Source of the DNA: an uncultured Acidobacteriaceae bacterium
GTDB lineage: Bacteria; Acidobacteriota; Terriglobia; Terriglobales; Acidobacteriaceae
Assembly (NCBI GenBank): GCA_903911925.1
Contig: CAIWFH010000065.1
Span: 1-64,000 of the forward strand
Reading direction: 5' to 3'
Length of the DNA: 64,000 nt
The notes under the pieces are model-generated. The model saw only the letters and a list, made by a program, of their open reading frames with translations. It was not told where the DNA came from and did not search any database. The translations under genes were made by a program, and so were the position numbers. Below are positions 15,303-24,652 of this stretch, one piece after another (the first letter of the stretch is position 1; every line of letters starts with the position of its first letter).

Positions 15303-16952
15303 CTAGGCACTGCCGGCCAAGGTTGCCGAAACGATGGCCTGCGCTTCCTCTTCAATTTGCAGCAGATGCTTTTGACCAAGGAAACTCTCGGCGTAAATCT
15401 TGTAGATTTCTTCTGTCCCCGAAGGGCGCGCCGCAAACCATCCGTCTCTGGCAATCACCTTGATCCCCTCAATTGGATTGCCGTCCCCGGGAGCGGTCGT
15501 CAGAATCTTCTCGATCGGCTGACCTGCAACTTCGGAAGCGTGAATGTCGGACGGAGACAATTTCGCAAGGGCGGCTTTTTGTTCGGATGTGGCGGGAGCA
15601 TCGATGCGTTCGTAGACCGGCTCTCCCAACCCGCGTGTGAGCTCGCGATAAATCGCGCCTGGATCTTTGCCGATTCGTGCAGTAATCTCTGCCGCCAGCA
15701 AACAAGGAATGATTCCGTCCTTGTCGGTGGTCCATACGCTGCCGTCGCGCCTGAGAAAGGAAGCGCCAGCGCTTTCCTCTCCGCCAAATCCCAGGCGGCA
15801 GCCAAGCAACCCTTCCACAAACCACTTGAAGCCCACTGGAACTTCATAAAGATGCCGTTCAAGACGAGCAGTCACGTGATCGATCATGCTGCTGCTCACT
15901 ACGGTCTTGCCGACGGCGACGTCATCAGACCAATCGCTCCGGTTCGCGAATAGATAGCTCACGCACACTGAAAGGTAGTGATTCGGAGGCAGCAACCCGC
16001 TCCCTTTCGCTACGATCCCATGGCGGTCATGATCGGTATCGCTGGCAAACGCAATATCGAACTTGTCTTTCAATGCGATGAGCCTCTGCATCGCGTAGGG
16101 CGAGGAAGGATCCATGCGAATCTTCCCGTCCCAATCCACGCTCATGAATCGAAATGTTGGATCGACAGATTGATTGACGATCATCAGATCGAGACCGTAT
16201 TGCTCGGCGATCCGCGGCCAATAATCAATGCCCGCTCCCCCAAGGGGATCCACACCAAGCTTGATCTTTGAGTCGCGCACTGCCTCCATGTCAACAACAC
16301 TGTTCAGATCGCTAACATAAGCGCTTAAATAGTCGTGTTTGTGCGTCGTGGATGCTCGCACTGCTTTGGCAAACAGCATGCGCTTGATCCCGTCGAGGCT
16401 GCGCACCAGATAATCATTGGCTTTCGATTCAATCCACGAAGTCACGCCCGAATCAGCCGGCCCGCCATGCGGAGGATCGTACTTGAAGCCCCCGTCATCG
16501 GGGGGATTGTGAGATGGCGTGATCACGATGCCGTCGGCAAGTCCAGACTTTCGCCCGCGGTTGTAAGCCAGAATTGCATGGGAGACGGCTGGGGTCGGGG
16601 TGTACGGCGTGCCTTCGGAGAGCATTACGTCAATTTCATTTGCCGCAAGCACTTCCAGCGCGCTGGCGAACGCCGGCTCTGACAGTGCATGAGTGTCTAT
16701 CCCCAGGAAGAGCGGCCCATTAATGCTCTGAAGTTTGCGGTAATCGCAGATCGCCTGGGTGATCGCCAGAATGTGCCACTCGTTGAACGCTACATCCGTC
16801 GCAGATCCGCGATGGCCCGACGTACCGAAAACAACTCGCTGCCTGGCATCGCTCGGGTCGGGCCGCAACTCGTAATAGTTTGTAACCAGCTTCGGGACGT
16901 TCACAAGAATGGATGGGTCGGCCGGCTTGCCGGCAGCAGGGCTAATTTTCAC
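15303..16952 (-). CDS. pgm: Phosphoglucomutase, alpha-D-glucose phosphate-specific
   Basis: This 549-residue protein interconverts glucose 1-phosphate and glucose 6-phosphate. The phosphoserine loop TPSHNPP is present with Ser147, close to the position in the E. coli enzyme (about 546 residues). Also visible are the metal site DTDHDRHG and the sugar-binding GGEESAG. The start is taken as GTG 16952, five bases after a perfect AGGAGG. An ATG at 16970 would overlap the glgX stop and has no such site. It lies between glgX and glgP in one transcript. Confidence 0.93.
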   Translation of the reverse strand: MKISPAAGKPADPSILVNVPKLVTNYYELRPDPSDARQRVVFGTSGHRGSATDVAFNEWHILAITQAICDYRKLQSINGPLFLGIDTHALSEPAFASALEVLAANEIDVMLSEGTPYTPTPAVSHAILAYNRGRKSGLADGIVITPSHNPPDDGGFKYDPPHGGPADSGVTSWIESKANDYLVRSLDGIKRMLFAKAVRASTTHKHDYLSAYVSDLNSVVDMEAVRDSKIKLGVDPLGGAGIDYWPRIAEQYGLDLMIVNQSVDPTFRFMSVDWDGKIRMDPSSPYAMQRLIALKDKFDIAFASDTDHDRHGIVAKGSGLLPPNHYLSVCVSYLFANRSDWSDDVAVGKTVVSSSMIDHVTARLERHLYEVPVGFKWFVEGLLGCRLGFGGEESAGASFLRRDGSVWTTDKDGIIPCLLAAEITARIGKDPGAIYRELTRGLGEPVYERIDAPATSEQKAALAKLSPSDIHASEVAGQPIEKILTTAPGDGNPIEGIKVIARDGWFAARPSGTEEIYKIYAESFLGQKHLLQIEEEAQAIVSATLAGSA

Positions 16953-16962
16953 GGAGCACCTC

Positions 16963-19119
16963 CTAGCCATCCGTCAAGAGAATCGCGCTTGATCGAGGCT
17001 CGAGTCTAAAAACGATTTGGCCTTGCAGGGAAGGCTCCTTCCCGGGGTCGAAGAGATCGTCAGGTGCCGTTCTGGAAGTATCGGCCGCCAAACGCCAAAT
17101 CTTTCCGGCTGGCAATGTAGGAAGGCGAAAATCAACCGATCCGGTCTCTGCATTAAACAGGATGAACAAGTCGGGTTCGGTCCTTCCCTGAATCAGGCAC
17201 GCAAACGATTTCTGCCGGTTGTCCGCCCAGTCCGGGGTGCCGCCGTTTGGAGCAATCCATTTTATGTCTTCACCTGTGTAAAAGCTTTCTCTTCGTAAAT
17301 CAGGATGGGCCCGGCGAAAGGCGATCATTCCCAGGGTGAAGCGATGAATCTCTTTGTGTTTCTCGAGCAGGCCCCAGTCAAACCAGCTCACCTTGTTATC
17401 CTGGCAGTAGGCATTGTTATTGCCGTGCTGGGTTCGGCGAAACTCATCCCCGCCCAGCAACATGGGAATTCCGCGAGACATAAACAGGGTCAACAGGAAA
17501 TTCTTGATCATGCGGCTGCGCGCGCCCTCGATGGCGGGATCCTGGCTAGGCCCTTCCACGCCGCAATTGTCGCTGTAGTTGGTATCGGCTCCATCGCGGT
17601 TGTACTCGCCGTTTTCGTCATTATGCTTTTGCGCGTAGCTGACCAGATCGTTCAACGTGAAGCCATCATGGCAGGTAACGAAGTTAAGGCTGTTGGCAGG
17701 GCTCTTGCCTGTGCTTTGATACAAATCTGAACTTCCGCAGATTCGGCTTGCGAACGACCCCATCAAGCCCGCGTCACCCGTCCAGAAGCGGCGCACATCA
17801 TCACGGAAACGGCCGTTCCACTCCGTCCAGCGCTTGGTCGAAAAGCTTCCTACTTGATAGGCGCCACCTGCGTCCCAGGCCTCGGCAATAATCTTTACGT
17901 CTCTCAGGATCGGGTCCTCCGCAATATCCTCAAGAAGAGGAGCGTTGCTGAGAATGTTCCCATGCTCATCCCGGCCCAGGATCGAAGCAAGGTCGAAGCG
18001 AAAGCCATCCACATGCATGTGCATGACCCAGTAGCGAAGGACGTTTCTGACGAACTCGCGCACCACGGGGTGATTTGCGTTAAGCGTATTGCCGACGCCC
18101 GAAAAGTTCTTGTAGTATCGGCGCCCGTTCTCCTGCAACATATAGTAGATCGAGTTCTCAATACCGCGCAGAGAGATCGTGGGGCCAAGTTCATCTCCCT
18201 CTGCCGTGTGGTTCAACACGATATCCAGGATTACTTCAATGCCGGCGTGATGGAAGGCCTTGATCATCTCACGGAACTCCCGGATCTGCTCGCCGTGCAC
18301 TCCTCCAACGCAGTAGGACTGCTTCGGAGCAAAAAAGGCGACGGGATCGTAGCCCCAGTAGTTCTTGAGTCTCTCGCCCGTGATTGGATTCAGCAGCCTT
18401 GTTTCGTTTTCATTAAATTCAAGTACGGGCATCAACTCAATTGCGGTCACTCCCAGGTCTTTGAGATACGGTATCTTTTCAATCAAGCCGGTGAAGGTTC
18501 CAGGATGCGCTACGCCCGAACTCGGATGGATCGTGAAACCGCGAACGTGCGTTTCGTAGATCACCGTGTCGGAGGCAGAGTGTTTCGGAGGCGAGTCCAT
18601 TTCCCAATCGAAGTTGTCATCCGTAAAGACGGATTTCGGCGTCGTGCCTGCGTTATCAACATTCGAAACGCTTGAATCACCGACGCTGCTGGATGAATCG
18701 TAGCCGCGCGCAGCCACAAAATCCCAATTTTCGATCCCGGCAATTGCTCTTGCGTATGGATCCAGAAGCAGTTTGTGCGAGTTGAAGCGATGGCCCTTTT
18801 CAGGCAGATACGGCCCATCAACGCGATAACTGTAGAGCTGACCTGGACGAATACCTCGCACCCACACGTGCCACACGTCGCCTGTCCGATGACTCACCGG
18901 ATCAAAGTCAATAACTCTGTTCGGAGTGGAATCAGCAACCCTTTGATAGAACTCCAAACGGACACCAGTTGCGTTACGGCTGAACAAAACAAAATTGACT
19001 CCCCGTCCCTGTGCGTGGGCGCCTCCAATCGGCAGCGGGTTCCCCGCTTGAACTTCGCTCGCCTCAGACGGCGATGCGATACCGTTCGCCGCATTCTGCT
19101 CTGTCGCGGATTCAGCCAT
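16963..19119 (-). CDS. glgX: Glycogen debranching enzyme (isoamylase type)
   Basis: This 718-residue GH13 enzyme cleaves alpha-1,6 branches of glycogen. It has an N-terminal CBM48 region (GVNFVLFSRNATGVRLEFY), then the catalytic barrel. Key segments are YETHVRGFT, DGFRFDLASIL with the nucleophile Asp, IIAEAWDAGG with the acid Glu, and VTCHDGFTLNDLV with the third carboxylate. Length and order match GlgX/TreX. It starts 18 bp after the peroxiredoxin stop and its stop lies 10 bp before the pgm GTG, so the row is probably one operon. Confidence 0.93.
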   Translation of the reverse strand: MAESATEQNAANGIASPSEASEVQAGNPLPIGGAHAQGRGVNFVLFSRNATGVRLEFYQRVADSTPNRVIDFDPVSHRTGDVWHVWVRGIRPGQLYSYRVDGPYLPEKGHRFNSHKLLLDPYARAIAGIENWDFVAARGYDSSSSVGDSSVSNVDNAGTTPKSVFTDDNFDWEMDSPPKHSASDTVIYETHVRGFTIHPSSGVAHPGTFTGLIEKIPYLKDLGVTAIELMPVLEFNENETRLLNPITGERLKNYWGYDPVAFFAPKQSYCVGGVHGEQIREFREMIKAFHHAGIEVILDIVLNHTAEGDELGPTISLRGIENSIYYMLQENGRRYYKNFSGVGNTLNANHPVVREFVRNVLRYWVMHMHVDGFRFDLASILGRDEHGNILSNAPLLEDIAEDPILRDVKIIAEAWDAGGAYQVGSFSTKRWTEWNGRFRDDVRRFWTGDAGLMGSFASRICGSSDLYQSTGKSPANSLNFVTCHDGFTLNDLVSYAQKHNDENGEYNRDGADTNYSDNCGVEGPSQDPAIEGARSRMIKNFLLTLFMSRGIPMLLGGDEFRRTQHGNNNAYCQDNKVSWFDWGLLEKHKEIHRFTLGMIAFRRAHPDLRRESFYTGEDIKWIAPNGGTPDWADNRQKSFACLIQGRTEPDLFILFNAETGSVDFRLPTLPAGKIWRLAADTSRTAPDDLFDPGKEPSLQGQIVFRLEPRSSAILLTDG

Positions 19120-19137
19120 TGAAATAGATCCCCACCC

Positions 19138-19719
19138 TCAGGTCTTACTGGCTTGCTTGTTCCACCCGTGGAAGCGCGAAAAATCGCCTGCATTCCACGC
19201 CTCGCGAAGCCCGGGAGCGCTTAGATCCCAATCTGGGCGGACTTCACTCATCGCTGCGCGCAGATCGCGCCAAAGATCGCTGATCGATGGACGGCCCCAG
19301 AACCAGTAGCCGTTATAGATGCTGTAAACCACCAGGCCCGGCTTGAGCACAAGCGTATACGGAATCATCGGATTGTGCTCGGGGTCGGTGTACTCCTGAA
19401 TGTCGAGGTCCTTCTGAACTATTCGGCCTGGGTCCGAAAGAAAGGTCCACTGGGCTCCCACTGACGCACGAAATTCCTGAAGAGTATGGTGATCGTCGGT
19501 GGCGATGGTGGCAACCTGGGTATAGGCCACCGCGATCTTCGGATAGAACGCGGCGATATCCAAATGCTGCTGATGCTCCTTTGGGCAATAGTGGCCGCGC
19601 GCAAGCGTGAGGATGAGCGGATCGTCGCCTTGTAGCTCGCTGAGCCTGCGCGCCTTGCTTGTGTGATCGGGCAGTTCGTAGTCGGGGAAAATGCCTCCGG
19701 GCACAATGTCAGGACGCAT
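19138..19719 (-). CDS. AhpC/TSA-type peroxiredoxin, one cysteine
   Basis: This 193-residue thioredoxin-fold protein resembles AhpC/TSA and redoxin families (GGIFPDYELPDHTSKARRLS, then LTLARGHYCPKEH). It has one obvious active cysteine, C45. No resolving cysteine is visible later, so it would act as a 1-Cys enzyme or need a partner thiol. The C-terminal segment WGRPSISDLWRDLRA is seen in related redoxin-like proteins. AAGGAG lies 7 nt before the ATG at 19719. It follows the MOSC/reductase gene by 22 bp and precedes glgX by 18 bp. Confidence 0.82.
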   Translation of the reverse strand: MRPDIVPGGIFPDYELPDHTSKARRLSELQGDDPLILTLARGHYCPKEHQQHLDIAAFYPKIAVAYTQVATIATDDHHTLQEFRASVGAQWTFLSDPGRIVQKDLDIQEYTDPEHNPMIPYTLVLKPGLVVYSIYNGYWFWGRPSISDLWRDLRAAMSEVRPDWDLSAPGLREAWNAGDFSRFHGWNKQASKT

Positions 19720-19741
19720 GATTGGGCTCCTTCTGCTTCTC

Positions 19742-21499
19742 TCAAAGATCCAGAGTGATGCTTGCGATTGGCTGGGAACAGCATACGAGCAGGTTTCCGG
19801 GAGCGGGCCGCTGCAGAGGCTCTGGGCTATAAGTGATCGCCCCCTCAATCAGGCCGGTCATGCAGGTGTGACAAACTCCAATCCGGCACGACCATCTGAC
19901 CGGAACGTCGCATGCCTCCGCCAGTTCAAGCAAGGTCCCGAATTTCGGATCCCACGCGGCAGTTATCCCGCTGCGTGCGAATGAGACCGGAGGGCCGGAG
20001 CCGGGTGGCCCCGGTGGCGGGTGGGGGGTGTGATCAACCTGCGCCATGCCAGGCGTAACGGCCCCAAGAGAGCCGAAGATTTCCGTATGTACATTCCCGG
20101 CGCTCACACCCCAGTCCCGCAGCCCATCGCGCATACTTTGCAAAAATGAATTGGGGCCGCACATATAGAAATCACTGCCCTTCGGAACACCAACTCTCTC
20201 CAGCAATGCTGCGTCAATATGCCCCGGAGCGTCGAAGTCTATTCCCAATTGATCGGTCGCCGCAGGCCTGCTGTACACGATGTATCGTCGTCCGTGAGAA
20301 AGCTGGTTAAGCATTGAACACGATTCTTCTGCGAAAGGATGCTCAACCCGATTGCGTGCTCCGTAGATCCACCAGATCTCCCGCTGCGATCCTTCAGCAG
20401 CGAGTGCGTGCAGCATCGACAGCACGGGCGTTGCGCCTACTCCGGCGCTTAGCAGGACCACAGGATTCTGGCCTCCACGCAGCGTAAAGCTTCCCCTCGG
20501 TGCACTGACATCCAGTACATCGCCTTCTTGCGTACGGCGGCACAGAAATGAACTTCCAATCCCATTCAACTCACTCTTCACGCTGATGCGGAAATGATCG
20601 GATGCAGGGAGGTCGGACAACGAATAGCTACGAAGAACGGGCGGCTTTTCCGCATCGATGCCCAGCCGCAAAACCACAAATTGCCCTGCCTCGAAGACAG
20701 GCAGAAGCCCGCCGGCAACTGGCGTCAGACCGAAGGAAGTTACGCTAACGCTTTCTTTGTGGATACGCGCGACACGCATCTGGCGGAATCCCGACCATGC
20801 CGGTGCCTGTTCCTCAAACGCGAGTCCCGGATTTCTCGATTCAGTTGTCAGGCTCACGTCCTGCTGGAGCATTGCCTTGAACGAATCCTGCCAACCCGCG
20901 CTGAGTGCTGGAATCCGCAGCGCACGTTGCAACTGCCCGCCGGACGGCCCCGGCAAATACAGGAGCGCGTCAACCTCGGCCACACTGAGTCGTTCTGGTC
21001 CGTCAGTAATCTTTTCAATCGCGTCGCCTGCGCCAACCTCTCCCTCCTGCAGCACGCGAAAATAGAATCCTGGCCTGTGATGTGCAACAAGAAGCGCTGC
21101 CATCCGGGGTTCATTCATGCGGATGCCGACGCGGTAGCACGTCACGCGCGGCTGGGTCACTTCAAATTCAGCACTGCCAATGCGGTATCGATCGCCAATG
21201 CAGACCTCGCTATCGGCAAGTCCATCGACGGTGAAATTCTCTCCGAACTGGCCGAATGTAAAATCGTTGCGGCCAAGAAAGCTTTCCCAGTACTTGTAAG
21301 AGTCCATCTGGTAAACGAAAACGGCGCGCTGCTCCCCACCATGACCCGCAAGGTCCGCTTGCGCATCGCCTTCAACATTGAGTGCGCGCACCATTCGCCG
21401 TCCATCGACAGGATATTTCCAGACTGACGTTCGGACCGTCTTTCCGTTCCATGTCACGTCGCGCGGAAGGCCGACATTTACTGAAAGCAATCTGGGCAT
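19742..21499 (-). CDS. MOSC domain fused to FAD/2Fe-2S ferredoxin reductase
   Basis: This 585-residue fusion has three parts. Residues 1-165 are a YiiM-like MOSC domain (DLAGHGGEQRAVFVY, FGENFTVDGL, TQPRVTCYRVGIR), a fold that can bind molybdenum-sulfur or handle N-hydroxylated compounds. Residues about 235-470 are a flavodoxin-reductase-like FAD/NAD(P)H module (LRSYSLSD, LLSAGVGATPVLSML). Residues about 500-585 are a plant-type [2Fe-2S] domain with CRIGVCHTC and a final LVCC. The layout suggests a self-sufficient reductase that feeds electrons to the MOSC centre. The substrate is unknown. It lies between a P460 gene and a peroxiredoxin. Confidence 0.88.
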   Translation of the reverse strand: MPRLLSVNVGLPRDVTWNGKTVRTSVWKYPVDGRRMVRALNVEGDAQADLAGHGGEQRAVFVYQMDSYKYWESFLGRNDFTFGQFGENFTVDGLADSEVCIGDRYRIGSAEFEVTQPRVTCYRVGIRMNEPRMAALLVAHHRPGFYFRVLQEGEVGAGDAIEKITDGPERLSVAEVDALLYLPGPSGGQLQRALRIPALSAGWQDSFKAMLQQDVSLTTESRNPGLAFEEQAPAWSGFRQMRVARIHKESVSVTSFGLTPVAGGLLPVFEAGQFVVLRLGIDAEKPPVLRSYSLSDLPASDHFRISVKSELNGIGSSFLCRRTQEGDVLDVSAPRGSFTLRGGQNPVVLLSAGVGATPVLSMLHALAAEGSQREIWWIYGARNRVEHPFAEESCSMLNQLSHGRRYIVYSRPAATDQLGIDFDAPGHIDAALLERVGVPKGSDFYMCGPNSFLQSMRDGLRDWGVSAGNVHTEIFGSLGAVTPGMAQVDHTPHPPPGPPGSGPPVSFARSGITAAWDPKFGTLLELAEACDVPVRWSCRIGVCHTCMTGLIEGAITYSPEPLQRPAPGNLLVCCSQPIASITLDL

Positions 21500-21541
21500 G
21501 CTTACCTCATTGAAGTCCAGCGCCTGACCGACTTCTGTGCA

Positions 21542-22063
21542 TCAACGTGCATAGCGAGTAAAAACGTAGTCGCTCCCTTTAGCCTTTTCGTGGCAGGGGA
21601 AGCAGCTTTTCATAAACGCCGCTTCGGCAGGCTTCCCATCTTGGAAATGAGCAAACCCCCAGCCGCCCGTCGCGGCATACTTTGTGGAGTCCTTGACCAT
21701 AAACTGAATGTTCGTGGGGGCGCCTGGAACGAAAGATTGAGCCTGGCCAAAGACTTTGTTGTTTTCCTCCGACGGAACTATTCGGAAATGCACGGCAGCA
21801 ATAATCGTACCGTCAGGGAACGGAAGCTTGCCCTCACGATAAGCGGAGATCGCCGCATCGTTGCCCAGAACGGCGCCTATACTGTTCAGGTTGCCCGCTT
21901 CGTGAGCTGAGGAAACCCATCTCCAGTCGCGGTACCCGTCCGGAATCTCGATAACATAAGGTGCTCCGCTTTGCCCACCCGCCTGATCTTGGGCAGGCGT
22001 GCCAAAGGTAACAAGCCCGGCCATTGTCGCGACTGTAACAAGGAAGAATGTGACGATTCTCAT
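21542..22063 (-). CDS. Exported cytochrome P460-family protein (CX2CH)
   Basis: This 173-residue protein has a signal peptide (residues 1-25), a P460-type beta domain, and a C-terminal haem c motif CFPCH followed by EKAKGSDYVFTRY. P460 proteins bind haem c covalently and oxidise hydroxylamine or bind NO; related cytochromes c'-beta lack the lysine cross-link. Here the FPDG strand reads IIAAVHF, with Ala where the second P460 of the window has Lys, so it may be a c'-beta-like gas binder. The ATG at 22063 follows GGAGG at 7 nt. It is 169 bp after egtD. Confidence 0.87.
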   Translation of the reverse strand: MRIVTFFLVTVATMAGLVTFGTPAQDQAGGQSGAPYVIEIPDGYRDWRWVSSAHEAGNLNSIGAVLGNDAAISAYREGKLPFPDGTIIAAVHFRIVPSEENNKVFGQAQSFVPGAPTNIQFMVKDSTKYAATGGWGFAHFQDGKPAEAAFMKSCFPCHEKAKGSDYVFTRYAR

Positions 22064-22180
22064 TATGGCGCCTCCACTCAATGTCTTTGATTAAACTGAA
22101 ATCAGCCAACGGAGCCGCCGTTTGCCGCACCCCTAATCCGGGTTCTTTGGGTAGTCCCAAGCATCCCGGCGATCTTCGTG

Positions 22181-22205
22181 CTTTCGGGACATATCGAAAG
22201 TCCCG
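22181..22205. promoter_or_regulatory. Interleaved inverted repeats between egtD and P460
   Basis: CTTTCG-N8-CGAAAG at 22181-22200 overlaps CGGGAC-N9-GTCCCG at 22185-22205. They lie 118 bp before the P460 gene and do not match the shared promoter. They may be an operator or RNA structure controlling the lower part of the block. Confidence 0.35.
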
Positions 22206-22232
22206 ATCTCTATGGCCGCACAGTTGAAAGCA

Positions 22233-23231
22233 CTACCGGCAAGTTGAAAGCGTCACAGCGCACCAACCTTGGCTGTCTTTCCAATTCCCTCTCATCTCAA
22301 AGCCGGTCTCTCTGAGAAGACTCCCAATTCTCCGGTCGGTGAACTTGTAACTATTCTCGGTGTGAATGGTTTCATGGCGCATGAAGTGGAGATCAATATT
22401 CGCTTTCTCGATACTTACATCCTGCTCTTGCATGCTCTCCAAATGCATTTCGATCCGCGCTTCGGTGCGATTCCACAGCACGCGATGACGGAAGCAAGCA
22501 GCGTCAAAGTTGGCACCCAGTTCTCTATTAAGGCGATGCAACACGTTCAGATTGAATGCCGCCGTGACTCCCTCACTGTCGTCATAAGCAGCCAGGAGCG
22601 TTGGCTCGTCTTTCACCATGTCCGTACCAAGCAACAGCGCGTCTCCTGCTTGCAGTTGAGCACGCAGATCACTCAGGATTTGCCGCGCTTCGTCTGGCGC
22701 AAAGTTGCCGATACTTGAGCCCAGGTAGAGTGCCAGCGTTGTCCCGTCGAAAGACTCAAGTTCGAGCGGGTCGGTTACATAGTTCCGGATGATCGGCCGC
22801 ATGCGCACTTCAGGCAGCGCGCATGCGACGTTTTGACATGCCAGCTCGAGAGCGCTGGAGCAGACATCGACCGGCACGTAGGCGACATCATCCGAAATGC
22901 GCAAGGCAGCTTCGAGCAGAAGGCAGGTTTTCGAAGCAGTGCCGGCGCCCAACTCAACGAAGCGTAACGGCAGCGATCTGTCGTTATGAGCGCAAGCTAC
23001 GATCGCGTCCGCGTTTCCCGCAAGGATGGTTCTTTCGGTGCGCGTCGGATAGTATTCGGGAAGAGTTGTGATGCGCTCAAAGAGACGCGATCCCTCTGCG
23101 TCGTAGAACATCCAGGGCGAAAGCGAGCGTGGTCGCGCAATCAAGCCGCGCTGCACTTCGCAAATCAGCGCTTCGCGTTCATCCACACTTGCGAGACGGT
23201 CAAGATCAACTGTCTGAACGTAAGTTGCCAT
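22233..23231 (-). CDS. egtD: L-histidine N-alpha-methyltransferase, ergothioneine synthesis
   Basis: This 332-residue enzyme trimethylates histidine to hercynine using S-adenosylmethionine. It has the SAM-binding FVELGAGTASKT near 90, and the EgtD-specific LGSSIGNF and GVTAAFNLNVLHRLNRELGA segments. The C-terminal MRHETIHTENSYKF is the usual substrate-binding region. The start at ATG 23231 follows AAGGA; the longer frame overlaps egtB. It lies 14 bp after egtB in the same orientation, giving the minimal ergothioneine pair. Confidence 0.95.
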   Translation of the reverse strand: MATYVQTVDLDRLASVDEREALICEVQRGLIARPRSLSPWMFYDAEGSRLFERITTLPEYYPTRTERTILAGNADAIVACAHNDRSLPLRFVELGAGTASKTCLLLEAALRISDDVAYVPVDVCSSALELACQNVACALPEVRMRPIIRNYVTDPLELESFDGTTLALYLGSSIGNFAPDEARQILSDLRAQLQAGDALLLGTDMVKDEPTLLAAYDDSEGVTAAFNLNVLHRLNRELGANFDAACFRHRVLWNRTEARIEMHLESMQEQDVSIEKANIDLHFMRHETIHTENSYKFTDRRIGSLLRETGFEMRGNWKDSQGWCAVTLSTCR

Positions 23232-23245
23232 GTACGCGATTCCTT

Positions 23246-24592
23246 TCAGGTTGCCAGGCGAATTCCGGCAAACTGCCATCTGGTAGCTGGTGGAAAGAAA
23301 TTTCGATAAGTTGCCCGAATGTGACTCGCAGGGGTAACACACGATCCCCCGCGCAGAATCATTTGGCCCGACATGAACTTGCCGTTGTATTCGCCGAGCG
23401 CTCCGGGCAGAGGCTTGTATCCCGGATAACCGGTATAGGCGCTTGCCGTCCATTCCCAGCAGTCGCCAAACATCTGCTCGATACCTATACCTCGTGCCGC
23501 AATCGGATGAAGCTTCCCAGTTTGGAGCAGGTTGCCCTGCACAGATGTCTGGCTTGCAACGTATTCCCACTCCGCTTCAGTCGGCAGCCTGCAGCCTCTC
23601 CAACGCGCGAACGCATCGGCTTCGAAGCAGCTTATGTGGCACACCGGCGTATCAAGCAGTTCGGAAAGCCCGCGCCAACCCGTGAGTGTGAATACGCGCC
23701 AACCGGTTTCGTCACTGGCACCACGCCGCCAGTACAGAGGCGCCTGCCAGACCGCGCGCTTTACGACATCCCAGCCGTCCGAAAGCCACAATTCAGGCCG
23801 TGCGTATGCGTCGTCCAACATGAATTCCAGATACTCGCGGCAAGTGACCTCGCGATTTGCGATGCGGAAAGATTCCAGAAACACATTATGTCTGGGAGTC
23901 TCGTTATCGAAGCAGAAATCGAACGGATCGTCCAACTGAAGCGGATAACCAATCTCCACTAATCCGCCATCAAAACTGTGCCAGGCCATTTCGGAAACTG
24001 GAAGCTGCTTCTCTTCTAAGAGAGGGAATGCCTTGTACGACGGGGTCAGTGGATTGGAAAAGAAAGCGTGCTTAATGTCCGTTAGCGCAAGTTCCTGATG
24101 TTGTTGCTCATGATTCACGCCCAACACAATGCGCCGAGTTGATTCCTCTTCCGCGCCGCGCGCAAACAATCGGTCCATCGCTTGGTCAACATGGGAGCGG
24201 AATGCAAGGACTTCATCGAGCGAAGGTCTTGAGAAGGCGGAGCGCAGGTCTTTCTCAGGAATTTCCTGCCCGAGGGAGTTGTAATAACTGTTGAAAAGCC
24301 ATTGGAACTCTTCCCGAAAGGGCATATATTCCTTGAGGAACGGGCGCAGGACGAATGTTTCGAAGAACCACGTCGTATGAGCCTGGTGCCACTTCATCGG
24401 GCTGGCTTCCGGGCACGACTGCACCATTTGATCTTCTGCCGACATGCTCGCGGCCAGGGCCCTTGTCACCGACCGTACTGCATTGTATTTGGACGGAATG
24501 GTGCTGCCTTGCTCGCAGTTTCCATCTCTGCGGCGGGCAACTTGCAGAGCCCGATCCTGGTGTCGTGTCGCGGCAGCACTGGTTCGAGCCAT
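23246..24592 (-). CDS. egtB: Ergothioneine sulfoxide synthase (hercynine oxygenase)
   Basis: This 448-residue non-haem iron enzyme joins hercynine to a thiol with oxygen. It has an N-terminal DinB-like iron-binding domain (HQAHTTWFFETF and HEQQHQELALTD, which supply the three His ligands) and a C-terminal formylglycine-enzyme-like domain (MVEIGYPLQ-type start, GCRLPTEAEWEYVA, QMILRGGSC, RATYRNFFPP). EgtA and EgtC are absent nearby, so cysteine rather than gamma-glutamylcysteine may be the sulfur donor, as in some other bacteria. AAAAGGA lies just before the ATG. The shared-type promoter at 24653-24698 precedes it. Confidence 0.94.
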   Translation of the reverse strand: MARTSAAATRHQDRALQVARRRDGNCEQGSTIPSKYNAVRSVTRALAASMSAEDQMVQSCPEASPMKWHQAHTTWFFETFVLRPFLKEYMPFREEFQWLFNSYYNSLGQEIPEKDLRSAFSRPSLDEVLAFRSHVDQAMDRLFARGAEEESTRRIVLGVNHEQQHQELALTDIKHAFFSNPLTPSYKAFPLLEEKQLPVSEMAWHSFDGGLVEIGYPLQLDDPFDFCFDNETPRHNVFLESFRIANREVTCREYLEFMLDDAYARPELWLSDGWDVVKRAVWQAPLYWRRGASDETGWRVFTLTGWRGLSELLDTPVCHISCFEADAFARWRGCRLPTEAEWEYVASQTSVQGNLLQTGKLHPIAARGIGIEQMFGDCWEWTASAYTGYPGYKPLPGALGEYNGKFMSGQMILRGGSCVTPASHIRATYRNFFPPATRWQFAGIRLAT

Positions 24593-24652
24593 AATGTCCT
24601 TTTGTGGAGTTCTCGTTCCAGCATGCCGGAACGATTCGTATGTATTGGATGC

